A DNA stretch of 10,793 nt, from NCBI GenBank assembly GCA_019058135.1, contig JAHLWE010000514.1, forward strand, positions 1 through 10,793, read 5' to 3'. Positions 1 through 6,391 of the stretch are shown here, one piece after another (positions within the stretch are counted from its first letter, which is position 1; each line of letters starts with the position of its first letter). The stretch is from Promethearchaeota archaeon (lineage in GTDB: Archaea > Asgardarchaeota > Lokiarchaeia > Sigyniarchaeales > SOKP01). Made by a program: the position numbers and the translations under genes. Under the pieces are notes generated by a model that saw nothing but the letters and a program-made list of their open reading frames with translations, did no database searches and was not told the origin of the DNA.

Positions 1-311
1 ATTGCATTTATGCGATTAATAATCAGAAAGATACAACAATCAATTTAAATCAATATATGATTAGACATCTTCCTATTCTTAAACCAAATGAGGACGTTTC
101 AAATAAAATTATCTTAAATGTGGATGAAATTAATCAATATTTAAAAAATAATGATAATAAAATAAATGAAGAAATTTATCCATTATTTAAGGAGATTGAT
201 ACCCAAATATTTGATTTGTTTAATATAACAGACGAAGAAAGAGATTTAATGATATCAGAAGTAGTTTCTCAAATTGATTTTTTTAAAGAAATTTATCATG
301 TCAAGATTTAA
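1..311 (+). CDS. C-terminal fragment, probable N6-adenine DNA methyltransferase / type II RM protein (5' partial)
   Basis: The reading frame is open from position 3 to the stop at 309-311, so this is the last 102 residues of a gene that begins before the window; the internal ATG at 57 is not a likely start. The visible part reads LNQYMIRHLPILKPNE, a hydrophilic stretch, then INEEIYPLFKEIDTQIFDLF followed by NITDEERDLM. A 'lPIp' element, then a helix with D-x-x-[IV]-[FY]-x-L-[FY] and L-T-[DE]-E-[EQ], is typical of the C-terminal target-recognition end of Eco57I/TaqI-like and related class I N6-adenine methyltransferases, often fused to or paired with a restriction nuclease. The catalytic NPPY motif would lie upstream and cannot be seen. 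The identification rests on tail pattern alone, so the family is probable and the specific system is unknown. Confidence 0.5.
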   Translation, partial: CIYAINNQKDTTINLNQYMIRHLPILKPNEDVSNKIILNVDEINQYLKNNDNKINEEIYPLFKEIDTQIFDLFNITDEERDLMISEVVSQIDFFKEIYHVKI

Positions 312-460
312 TATAATTTTTTTAAATTATCATACTTTAGTAAATTTTTATATTGGAAATAAAGTTGCCTTACATTTGTTAGAGAATCTATCATAGTTAA
401 GAATATTTTTTAAAACCTTAGAACCAATATAATACTCTATTTTATTAAAAATATTAAATA

Positions 461-490
461 ATATTAATAGATTTTAATAGATTTTAATAA
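461..490. repeat. Three tandem 10-base repeats
   Basis: Three contiguous units read ATATTAATAG, ATTTTAATAG and ATTTTAATAA, differing at one or two positions. The 10-base period is close to one helical turn, so a bound factor would meet the same face each time. The array lies about 30-55 bases upstream of the TATA-like box of the deacetylase gene. In sequence this AT-rich, a three-unit array could also be slippage with no function. Confidence 0.55.
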
Positions 491-516
491 AATTGATAGC
501 CTATATTCGAATAAGT

Positions 517-528
517 AATTATATAAAA
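517..528 (+). promoter_or_regulatory. TATA-like promoter element of the deacetylase-family gene
   Basis: ATTATATAAAA-type sequence lies about 40 bases before the ATG at 564. An archaeal transcription start about 25 bases downstream would give a leader of roughly 15 bases. Background AT content is high, so this is a placement judgement and not proof. Confidence 0.4.
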
Positions 529-563
529 TTCTTAAAAATAAAATCAAATCGTTGGGAATAAAA

Positions 564-1331
564 ATGAAAATAATATATCATAAAGATTATGTAAATTATG
601 CGGGATACAGAAATGATCCGGCTGCATCTTCGGGCAGGATTATACCAATTATTAAAGAAATAAAAGAAAAAACAGACTATGAGATAATAACCCCTGAACC
701 AGCAAGTGAAGCAGATATCTTAAGAGCACATACTGAAAGGCATGTAAAAGATATTAAAACCGATAAAAATTTATATTATATAGCCAGTCTGGCAGCTGGT
801 GGAGCTATTAAAACAGCAGAAATTGCATATGATAATGAAGAAGCTGCATTTGGAGTAATTAGACCGCCGGGTCACCATGCATCTACGGATTCATGTTGGG
901 GTTTCTGCTTTTTTAATAACATGAGGATAGCCTTATTAAGTTTGATGGCAGAGAACAAAATAGAGAGCGCATTCATATTGGATTTTGATTTACACACAGG
1001 AGATGGCAATATTTCGATTATTGGGCAAAATTCAAAAGTTCAAATCTTAAATCCAAGATCTAGCGGACGAGTAAATTATATTAAAGAAGTAGAAGAAGCT
1101 TTTGAATCATTAAGTAATATTGATATCATTGCCGCCAGCGCCGGTTTTGATGAATATGAGTTAGATTGGGGGGGGAAATTATCCACAGATGATTATAATA
1201 CACTTGGACAATTGATGAAGGAATATTCTTTGAAATTATGTAAGGGAAGGCGATTTGCTATACTTGAAGGCGGTTATTATTATGAACATTTAGGCATAAA
1301 TGTAGTATCTTTTTGTCAAGGATTGGAATAA
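564..1331 (+). CDS. Histone-deacetylase / acetylpolyamine-amidohydrolase family hydrolase (compact form)
   Basis: This is a Zn-dependent deacylase of the arginase/deacetylase fold (255 residues from the ATG at 564). An in-frame TTG at 552 adds four residues, but MKIIYH is the usual family start. Visible motifs in order: RPPGHHA at 100-106 with the tandem catalytic histidines H104/H105, GFCFFNN at 113-119, DFDLHTGDGN at 140-149 giving metal ligands D142 and H144, SAGFD at 192-196 giving the third ligand D196, and GGY at 236-238 with the oxyanion-stabilising tyrosine Y238. All metal ligands and catalytic residues are present, so it should be active. It is shorter than the usual 300-380 residues: loops between the H60 region and the central strand, and between the D-x-H motif and SAGFD, are trimmed. 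The residue after H144 is threonine where class I enzymes have His. Substrate (protein acetyl-lysine, acetylpolyamine or another acyl amide) cannot be told from sequence. Confidence 0.88.
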   Translation: MKIIYHKDYVNYAGYRNDPAASSGRIIPIIKEIKEKTDYEIITPEPASEADILRAHTERHVKDIKTDKNLYYIASLAAGGAIKTAEIAYDNEEAAFGVIRPPGHHASTDSCWGFCFFNNMRIALLSLMAENKIESAFILDFDLHTGDGNISIIGQNSKVQILNPRSSGRVNYIKEVEEAFESLSNIDIIAASAGFDEYELDWGGKLSTDDYNTLGQLMKEYSLKLCKGRRFAILEGGYYYEHLGINVVSFCQGLE

Positions 1332-1350
1332 TTTATTTTTTTCTTAGGAA

Positions 1351-1361
1351 AATTATATATA
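1351..1361 (+). promoter_or_regulatory. TATA-like element upstream of the MFS transporter gene
   Basis: ATTATATATAT lies about 45 bases before the ATG at 1404, which would leave a leader of about 20 bases carrying the GAGGT ribosome-binding site. A second AT-rich candidate (atataat at 1381) is too close to the start codon. Confidence 0.35.
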
Positions 1362-1390
1362 TTTCTTGATTTAAAACAATATATAATCTA

Positions 1391-1395
1391 GAGGT
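1391..1395 (+). promoter_or_regulatory. Shine-Dalgarno site of the MFS transporter gene
   Basis: GAGGT, complementary to the 16S rRNA tail, ends 8 bases before the ATG at 1404. It is the clearest ribosome-binding site in the window, where most other starts lack one, and it fixes this start codon. Confidence 0.6.
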
Positions 1396-1403
1396 TTAAT
1401 ATT

Positions 1404-2678
1404 ATGAGTGAAGAAAAATCTAGAAGAAAATCTTTAGGATATCTTATATTTCTTATCATTTTCTTAAGTCTCGTCGAGATATTTGATACATACACCACGC
1501 TTTTCCCAAATGTAATTGTCTCTAAAGTTCAAGATGAATTTTTGGCTCAAGAAACTCAAGTAATCGCCGATTCTATTATGTCTTTAGCTATTGCTATAGC
1601 GAGTATTGGCATGTATTTTGTTGTGGTTAATCAATTTCTCGCGGATCTTATAGGACGGAGAATAATGCTTTTTATTACGGTGCTTGGTATGGGACTTGCG
1701 TCCTTATTCATTTTTTTTACAACAAATTTAATCCAATATACATCTTCTTTATTCTTCCTATACGTATTTTTTTCAAGTGATATTTGGACGATTTATATTA
1801 GTGAAGAAAGCCCAAAAGAACGCCGTGGATTATACTTAAATTTAATTCTCGTTGCTGGTTGTATAGGTGCAATCTTAGTCCCAGTATTTCGTTCCATTTT
1901 TATAACTGAAACGTCACCCGTAACTGCTTGGAGAAGTATGACTATTTTCGCATTTCTAGCCATACCAATATCCTTTTTAATGATCGGAATTAAAGAAACA
2001 TCAAAGTATAAAGAATTAAAAGAGATGAGAAAATCAGATGATTTTGTAAAGCAATCTCCATTTATTAACTTAAAGAAACCATTTGCTAAACAATATAGAA
2101 GACAATATATTCCAATTTTAATAATGGCATTTATTTCTGGATTAAATTATATCTTTATTCAAATGGGAGAGAGTTTTTTAGCTAATAATGTAAATTTGGA
2201 AGAAGGCGATGTAAATATTGTTGTAACGATAATGAGTGTATCTGCAATAATTGGTTATTTAATAACAGGCGTTTTTGCTGATAAGGTCGGTAGAAAACCA
2301 TTGTTTTACATCTATACTATATTAACGCCAATAGCAATTTTTATTGTTATTATTGGAGTTCAATCACCAGATTTAGCATTAATTGCAGCGTGTATAGGTG
2401 CAGGATTAGCAACAATAACATTTTATGGATTAGGAATCGTAAATCGTTTGGTTTCAATCGAAATACTTCCAACCGACATCAGAGGGACAGGAACAGGATG
2501 GAGATCAATAATCTCAGCTATAGGTATTACTTGTGGATTACTATTAAATTCGATCTTAAATTTGATTTTTGGTTTAGGAATATCGTTTTTGATAATAAGC
2601 CTTCTGTTATTAATCAACATCCCAATAATTTATCGTTATATCAAAGAAACTAAGGGAATTGAATTAGAAACCGTTTAA
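1404..2678 (+). CDS. Major facilitator superfamily transporter, sugar-porter / metabolite:H+ symporter-like
   Basis: A 424-residue inner-membrane carrier with about 12 hydrophobic helices in two halves, separated by a charged cytoplasmic loop at roughly 198-235. The N-half carries motif A in the loop after helix 2 (LADLIGRR at 79-86); the C-half repeats it after helix 8 (FADKVGRKP at 291-299). SEESPKERRG at 133-142 resembles the PE-x-R motif after helix 4, PTDIRGTGTG at 356-365 resembles the matching C-half motif, and KETKGIELE at 414-422 resembles the PETKG tail of sugar porters. These support the sugar-porter/metabolite:H+ symporter side of the MFS, but the solute cannot be predicted. The start is fixed by GAGGT 8 bases upstream. 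It lies 72 bases after the deacetylase gene on the same strand with its own TATA-like box, so co-transcription is possible but not required. Confidence 0.88.
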   Translation: MSEEKSRRKSLGYLIFLIIFLSLVEIFDTYTTLFPNVIVSKVQDEFLAQETQVIADSIMSLAIAIASIGMYFVVVNQFLADLIGRRIMLFITVLGMGLASLFIFFTTNLIQYTSSLFFLYVFFSSDIWTIYISEESPKERRGLYLNLILVAGCIGAILVPVFRSIFITETSPVTAWRSMTIFAFLAIPISFLMIGIKETSKYKELKEMRKSDDFVKQSPFINLKKPFAKQYRRQYIPILIMAFISGLNYIFIQMGESFLANNVNLEEGDVNIVVTIMSVSAIIGYLITGVFADKVGRKPLFYIYTILTPIAIFIVIIGVQSPDLALIAACIGAGLATITFYGLGIVNRLVSIEILPTDIRGTGTGWRSIISAIGITCGLLLNSILNLIFGLGISFLIISLLLLINIPIIYRYIKETKGIELETV

Positions 2679-2704
2679 AAAATTATAAAAATTTTATATA
2701 TCTT

Positions 2705-2715
2705 TTTATATTTTA
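2705..2715 (+). promoter_or_regulatory. TATA-like element of the gene at 2742
   Basis: TTTATATTTTA is centred about 32 bases before the ATG at 2742. That spacing predicts a transcript beginning only a few bases before the start codon; no Shine-Dalgarno site is visible. Confidence 0.35.
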
Positions 2716-2741
2716 TTTGATTTTTATTTAATGGGTAATTT

Positions 2742-3209
2742 ATGACTGATGAAATTAAACCAGTTAAGGAGATTATCAAAAAAATTAAGAGAAAATATGA
2801 TAGTGATCCCGAAGGTTGGAGGGTCACGGGGTGCAATGATAAACATGGAAATCTAGATACCTTAATAACACACCCTCCAAATACTTTTTGGTTAAAATCA
2901 AAAGCAATTAATCCTTTTTCAGCGATCTCTTATGGATCTGTAGTCCGACATCTTGATGATGAGATCAATAAAGAAATAGGTAAAAAATTAACACCTGATG
3001 AAATGTTGAGATTATTTGGGTTTATTGTACCTGTATCTTCAAATAATGCGATAATCACCTCTGGTATAGAAAGATTCTCTCAACAAAAGGGCAAATTTTT
3101 AAAAGAAAAAATTACTGAGAAAAAAAAGAATCTAGCTCAATCATTAGCTAGAAAAGTAGATGGGGAATTTTCAAAAAGATACCCCCAGCGGAAAAATCTT
3201 TATATTTAG
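2742..3209 (+). CDS. Hypothetical protein, 155 residues, family not recognised
   Basis: I do not recognise this family. The protein has an N-terminal charged helix (residues 5-20), then a segment rich in aromatic, Gly and His residues (EGWRVTGCNDKHGNLDTLI at 24-42, THPPNTFWLK at 43-52) that looks like a folded core, then an amphipathic middle with LTPDEMLRLFGF at 83-94, and a strongly basic helical tail from about 113 (KGKFLKEK, EKKKN, KRYPQRK). No signal peptide or membrane segment is seen, so it is probably cytoplasmic. The basic tail could contact nucleic acid or acidic partners; that is inference only. It has its own TATA-like box and converges on the gene at 3206-3622 with a 4-base overlap of stop codons. 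Codon use matches its neighbours, supporting a real gene. Confidence 0.72.
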   Translation: MTDEIKPVKEIIKKIKRKYDSDPEGWRVTGCNDKHGNLDTLITHPPNTFWLKSKAINPFSAISYGSVVRHLDDEINKEIGKKLTPDEMLRLFGFIVPVSSNNAIITSGIERFSQQKGKFLKEKITEKKKNLAQSLARKVDGEFSKRYPQRKNLYI

Positions 3210-3622
3210 ATTTTATCTTTTAAAATTTGAAGTTCTTCTTTTGATTTAATTATTGGCATTGAAGCTGAATAGTTAGTTGATTTAGCAATTAATTCTTCAA
3301 TAATTGTTTTTATTTTTTCCTCTCCAGATTTGTCCTTTATGGAAATGATATACTCTTTTATTTTATTAACATTTAAATCTTCAACATAGTGGCTTAAACC
3401 TTTCTCAATTTCCTCGCAAAGGAATTGAAATGAAAGTTCCGCTGCCATTTCTCGTGTTTCCAAATTATCTTTCTCTCCCTCGAACATATAAGAAATTTCT
3501 TTCCATCTTTTTCCCTCAGCATCTAAAGGAACGAGTCCATAAATATAATCACTTGTATAAACAATAAAGGGAGTTCTGATATCAAATGCAGTATCTAAAA
3601 TTTCTAATATCTTTTTACCCAT
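3206..3622 (-). CDS. Hypothetical protein, 138 residues, family not recognised
   Basis: The reading frame can be extended to TTG (3634) or GTG (3631), but ATG at 3622 gives the natural start MGKKILEILD. The N-terminal half (about 1-50) alternates hydrophobic strands and turns (RTPFIVYTSDYIYGLVPLD), suggesting a small alpha/beta domain. The rest (52-138) is mostly charged helix with LSFQFLCEEIEKGLSHYVED and several Lys/Glu-rich segments. No signal peptide, membrane helix or catalytic motif is recognised. It is convergent with the gene at 2742-3209: the two stop codons share the bases TTAG at 3206-3209. To its right is an empty 305-base AT-rich region that should hold its promoter, back-to-back with that of nadE. 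Function is unknown; the protein appears cytoplasmic. Confidence 0.68.
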   Translation of the reverse strand: MGKKILEILDTAFDIRTPFIVYTSDYIYGLVPLDAEGKRWKEISYMFEGEKDNLETREMAAELSFQFLCEEIEKGLSHYVEDLNVNKIKEYIISIKDKSGEEKIKTIIEELIAKSTNYSASMPIIKSKEELQILKDKI

Positions 3623-3927
3623 TTTTAGCACCAATAATCTTATGCTATTAAATTAAGTTTTAATTTAAATATTTAATCAAAATTTTATTTTAAATTTTTT
3701 TTTGATTTTTAATCTCTTATAATATTTGTTAAAAATCAGTAATATAATATTAACTAACTAAATTGAAAAAAAATCAATATAATCGAAAAAATATTTTTTA
3801 ATCAAAATTAAATTTTAATTGATATGGAATAAAAACTGTAAATATATTGAAAGATTTATTAGAAAAATCATTATATTAAAATTCATTCATTGGATTAATT
3901 ATATTTCAATTAAATAGCGAATAATTT
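3623..3927. other. 305-base AT-rich divergent intergenic region
   Basis: No coding frame, RNA gene or convincing repeat is seen. It separates the divergent starts of the 138-residue hypothetical gene (-) and nadE (+), so it should carry both promoters. The nadE TATA-like box is at 3899-3906. Long A and T runs make many weak TATA-like matches, and I cannot choose one for the - strand gene. Confidence 0.55.
3899..3906 (+). promoter_or_regulatory. TATA-like element of nadE
   Basis: TTATATTT is centred about 26 bases before the nadE ATG at 3928. Archaeal initiation about 25 bases downstream would start the message at or next to the ATG, predicting a leaderless transcript. No Shine-Dalgarno site is present, which agrees. 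Confidence 0.42.
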
Positions 3928-4689
3928 ATGAGAAAAATAATTATCAATAAAACGATACATGAAATTCAAAATTGGATACGAGATTATGTAAAAAACGCAA
4001 ACGCTGATGGAGTTATTGTTTGTGTTAGTGGAGGAGTTGATAGCGCCGTTATCTTAGCATTATGCGTTAATGCTTTAGGTAAAAAAAAAATAACAGCTTT
4101 AATTTTACCATGTCAAAGTCAGCCTCAAGATGAAATAGATGCAAAACTAGTATTGGATATGTTTGAAGTTAAATATTATCGTATTGATTTGACTCCAATT
4201 TATTTGGAATTCCTTAAAGTAACAGGAAAAGAAATTAAGGGAAATTTGCTTTCTAAAGCCAATATCAAACCAAGATTAAGAATGATAACTGCCTATTATA
4301 TTGGCCAATCATTAGAAAATCATTTAGTTGTTGGAACAGGGAATAGAACCGAAGACGCTATAGGATATTTTACAAAATATGGTGATGGTGGCGTTGATTT
4401 TCTTCCAATTGGTGATTTATATAAATGTGAAGTAAGAAAATTAGCGAAAAAATTAAAAATCCCTGAAGTAATCATTAATAAACCTCCATCAGCTGGTTTG
4501 TGGGAGGGACAGACAGATGAAGGAGAAATAGGTTTTACATATGATGAATTGGATGAAATAGTCTATAAGATTGATCACAATAAGGATTTAAGCGATATTG
4601 ACCAAGATAAATTATTAAAAGTTCAGAAAATGATGAAGGCTTCAGAACATAAAATAAAAGAAATTCCGAAATTTATTATTAAAAAATAA
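3928..4689 (+). CDS. nadE: NH3-dependent NAD+ synthetase
   Basis: NadE performs the last step of NAD+ synthesis: ATP-dependent adenylation of deamido-NAD+ (nicotinate adenine dinucleotide) and amidation with ammonia, in the cytoplasm, usually as a homodimer. The 253-residue length fits the ammonia-dependent form without a glutaminase domain. Motifs in order: the PP-loop SGGVDSA at 34-40 that binds the ATP pyrophosphate, NIKPRLRM at 112-119, GTGNRTE at 136-142, GYFTKYGDGGVDFLPIGDLY at 146-165 for deamido-NAD binding, and PPSAGLWEGQTDEGEIG at 186-202 with the conserved P-loop-like Q-x-D-E-x-E. All expected catalytic segments are intact. It is preceded by its own TATA-like box and ends one base before the stop of the convergent gene at 4691-6127, so its terminator must lie within or past that coding region. 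Confidence 0.95.
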   Translation: MRKIIINKTIHEIQNWIRDYVKNANADGVIVCVSGGVDSAVILALCVNALGKKKITALILPCQSQPQDEIDAKLVLDMFEVKYYRIDLTPIYLEFLKVTGKEIKGNLLSKANIKPRLRMITAYYIGQSLENHLVVGTGNRTEDAIGYFTKYGDGGVDFLPIGDLYKCEVRKLAKKLKIPEVIINKPPSAGLWEGQTDEGEIGFTYDELDEIVYKIDHNKDLSDIDQDKLLKVQKMMKASEHKIKEIPKFIIKK

Positions 4690-4690
4690 T

Positions 4691-6127
4691 TTATAATCCT
4701 TGTATTACTTTTCTAATCTCATTAATTTTAGAAGTAATTTTTCCCATATGAGCTCTAATTTTATCCATCTCCCGTTTATATGCAAGATCATCTAATTCCC
4801 CTTTTTTATACTTTGTCTCTGACTCTTTTTGAGTTTTTTCGATTGAATATCTCTTTCCCTCAAGAACAATTAAATCTTGATATAATTTATCCTTATTAAA
4901 CGTGAAAGAGCCTTCTTGTGATTTTTGTGTGCTAATAATACTTCCAGAAGTTAAAGTTTCTTGAGTAGATTCTATAACTTTTTTTTGTCCTTTTTGTTTA
5001 GATTTCGTTTCTAAACTACTTGTACTTGAAAATACATTATACAATTTTTTAGAACTTATTCTCTTTTGTTCTTCCGTTTGATCTCCAGTTGTACTCGATA
5101 TATTCAGCTCTTCTAATTTCACTGGAGTAATTTTTGGTTTTTTCGGAATTGGAGTGGTTTCTCCCTCTGGTATATTAGATATTTTCATTTTTTTGGCTGA
5201 ACTTGGCTCGGTTTTAGATATTGTATCTGAAAAAGGTAAAACTTTTACCTTTTCTTCTTCTTCTTTCGGTGTTACTTCAATCTCCTCGGCGAAAACATGT
5301 GTAATTTTAGGTTTTTTTGTTAAAACTGGTTCTTCAGTGGATTGAATAACTGATTCTCCACCAATTTTAATTTTTTTTTTAGGGAGAGAAGTAAAATGTG
5401 ATTTTTTGGACGATACAATTCCTATCTTTGGTTTCTCATCTAGAATCGGGGCTATTTCTATTTTTGGAGCTTTTATTTTTTGTAATTCTTTCGTTTCTAT
5501 TTTTTCTTCCTTCCTAGGAGCTGATTCTTTTTTACGTTGTATAAGTGGAGCACCAATTTTAGGGATAATAACTTTTGGAGGCTGAAGTCTTGATTTTTTT
5601 TTGGGTTTTAATGGAAATTCAGGTGGTGCTCTAGTACTTGGTTTTTTTTTAACATCTTTTATTTCTCTATCTTTTTCTCCTAGTTTTTTTTCTAAATCTG
5701 AAATATAATTTTTTAATTTTGAAATTTCTCCCTTAAAATCATCTGATACTTGAGAAATTGTTTCTTTAATATCAAATTCTGGTGTGGTTTCGGTTTCTTC
5801 ATCAGATTCTTGAATAAATTCTTCTATTTTCTTTTTAATCTCTGATTTTTCCCTATATTCGATAAGATTTTTAATATTTTCAGTAAGTCCATTTACTTCT
5901 TTGAACCACAAATCAAGTGTGTCCCAATTTTCAATTATTTTCAAGGTATCTTGTATTAAATCTTCTTTATCTTCAAAACCAGATATATTATTTAAAAGTT
6001 GCCTTAAAAGGTTTAAAAGATATTCCTTAGCTTCAATTTCCTCATCTGGAGTTGGGTCTTTTTCAAATAATTTTATAAATATCTCTTTTATTTGTTTAAT
6101 CGCTTCAGTATATTTTTCTTGAGCCAC
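4691..6127 (-). CDS. Large Lys/Pro-rich coiled-coil protein with repeated KKPKI-like motifs, function unknown
   Basis: The start is GTG at 6127; no in-frame ATG or TTG exists between it and the upstream in-frame stop, and the first internal Met codon is more than 300 residues in. The 478 residues fall into four parts: an alpha-helical N-terminal domain (1-100) with aromatic anchors (ENWDTLDLWFKEV at 66-78); an acidic linker then a short coiled coil (about 123-160); a long, probably disordered middle (160-400) rich in Lys, Pro, Ser and Thr with about seven spaced copies of a K-K-P-K-I-[TSG] motif; and a C-terminal helical hairpin (410-478) with a turn at KKGELDD (441-447). No signal peptide or membrane helix. 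The layout of folded ends joined by a motif-bearing linker suggests a scaffold or adaptor. I do not recognise a family. The C-terminal hairpin is loosely like ESCRT-I core or SHOCT-type hairpins, but this is unproven. It is divergent from the coiled-coil gene at 6392. Confidence 0.72.
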   Translation of the reverse strand: MAQEKYTEAIKQIKEIFIKLFEKDPTPDEEIEAKEYLLNLLRQLLNNISGFEDKEDLIQDTLKIIENWDTLDLWFKEVNGLTENIKNLIEYREKSEIKKKIEEFIQESDEETETTPEFDIKETISQVSDDFKGEISKLKNYISDLEKKLGEKDREIKDVKKKPSTRAPPEFPLKPKKKSRLQPPKVIIPKIGAPLIQRKKESAPRKEEKIETKELQKIKAPKIEIAPILDEKPKIGIVSSKKSHFTSLPKKKIKIGGESVIQSTEEPVLTKKPKITHVFAEEIEVTPKEEEEKVKVLPFSDTISKTEPSSAKKMKISNIPEGETTPIPKKPKITPVKLEELNISSTTGDQTEEQKRISSKKLYNVFSSTSSLETKSKQKGQKKVIESTQETLTSGSIISTQKSQEGSFTFNKDKLYQDLIVLEGKRYSIEKTQKESETKYKKGELDDLAYKREMDKIRAHMGKITSKINEIRKVIQGL

Positions 6128-6391
6128 ACAATCAACTTGGGGTACTTAATAAAATAAATAGATTCTTTAAAATTTCTAATTTAAATTACTTTTTTCTAAA
6201 TAATCTTATAATATTATAAATATTTATTTTTTACCTATAAAGCGGATTTTTTTATATTATTGGTCTTTAATTTTTTCCTATTAATGATTTTATTTTCTTT
6301 ACTTCAAATTAATATCTTTTTTAAATATTTTCTGTTTATAAATCTATAAATAACTTTATATAAATTAATTGAAAAATATATTTTGATTTCA
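6128..6391. other. Divergent promoter region between the two coiled-coil genes
   Basis: These 264 bases lie between the GTG of the 478-residue gene (-) and the ATG of the 235-residue gene (+), so both promoters should be here. The + strand TATA-like box is at 6355-6364. An AT-only 14-base palindrome (TTATAATATTATAA, 6206-6219) is present, but such palindromes are expected by chance at this base composition. No coding frame is credible. Confidence 0.5.
6355..6364 (+). promoter_or_regulatory. TATA-like element of the heptad coiled-coil gene
   Basis: TTTATATAAA is centred 32 bases before the ATG at 6392, a strong archaeal TATA match. It predicts a leader of only a few bases and supports ATG 6392 over the in-frame TTG at 6383, which would lie at or before the expected transcript start. 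Confidence 0.5.

Larger units (their letters stand above)
312..563. other. AT-rich intergenic region with a short tandem repeat and the promoter of the deacetylase gene
   Basis: These 252 bases have no credible coding frame. They are very AT-rich, contain a three-copy 10-base direct repeat at 461-490, and end in a TATA-like box at 517-528. No RNA gene or strong hairpin was seen. The right part probably serves as the promoter region of the gene starting at 564. Confidence 0.5.

Noticed and set aside
552..563. TTG start for the deacetylase gene, and similar TTG starts at 6383, 7695, 3634(-) and 9445(-)
   Set aside because: Each has an ATG a few codons downstream that fits promoter spacing or the family's usual N-terminus better.
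2390..2653. Open frames on both strands inside the MFS gene (also 2423-2620 on -)
   Set aside because: They overlap a clear 12-helix transporter in other frames, have skewed composition (Asn/Arg- or Ile-rich) and show no start signals, so they are shadow frames.
5154..6122. Ser/Phe-rich + strand frames opposite the 478-residue gene
   Set aside because: Their composition is just the complement of Lys/Glu codons on the - strand; no family pattern or ribosome site is present.
6206..6219. 14-base AT-only palindrome TTATAATATTATAA as an operator
   Set aside because: At this AT content several such palindromes are expected by chance in 10 kb; no GC positions or repeats support it.
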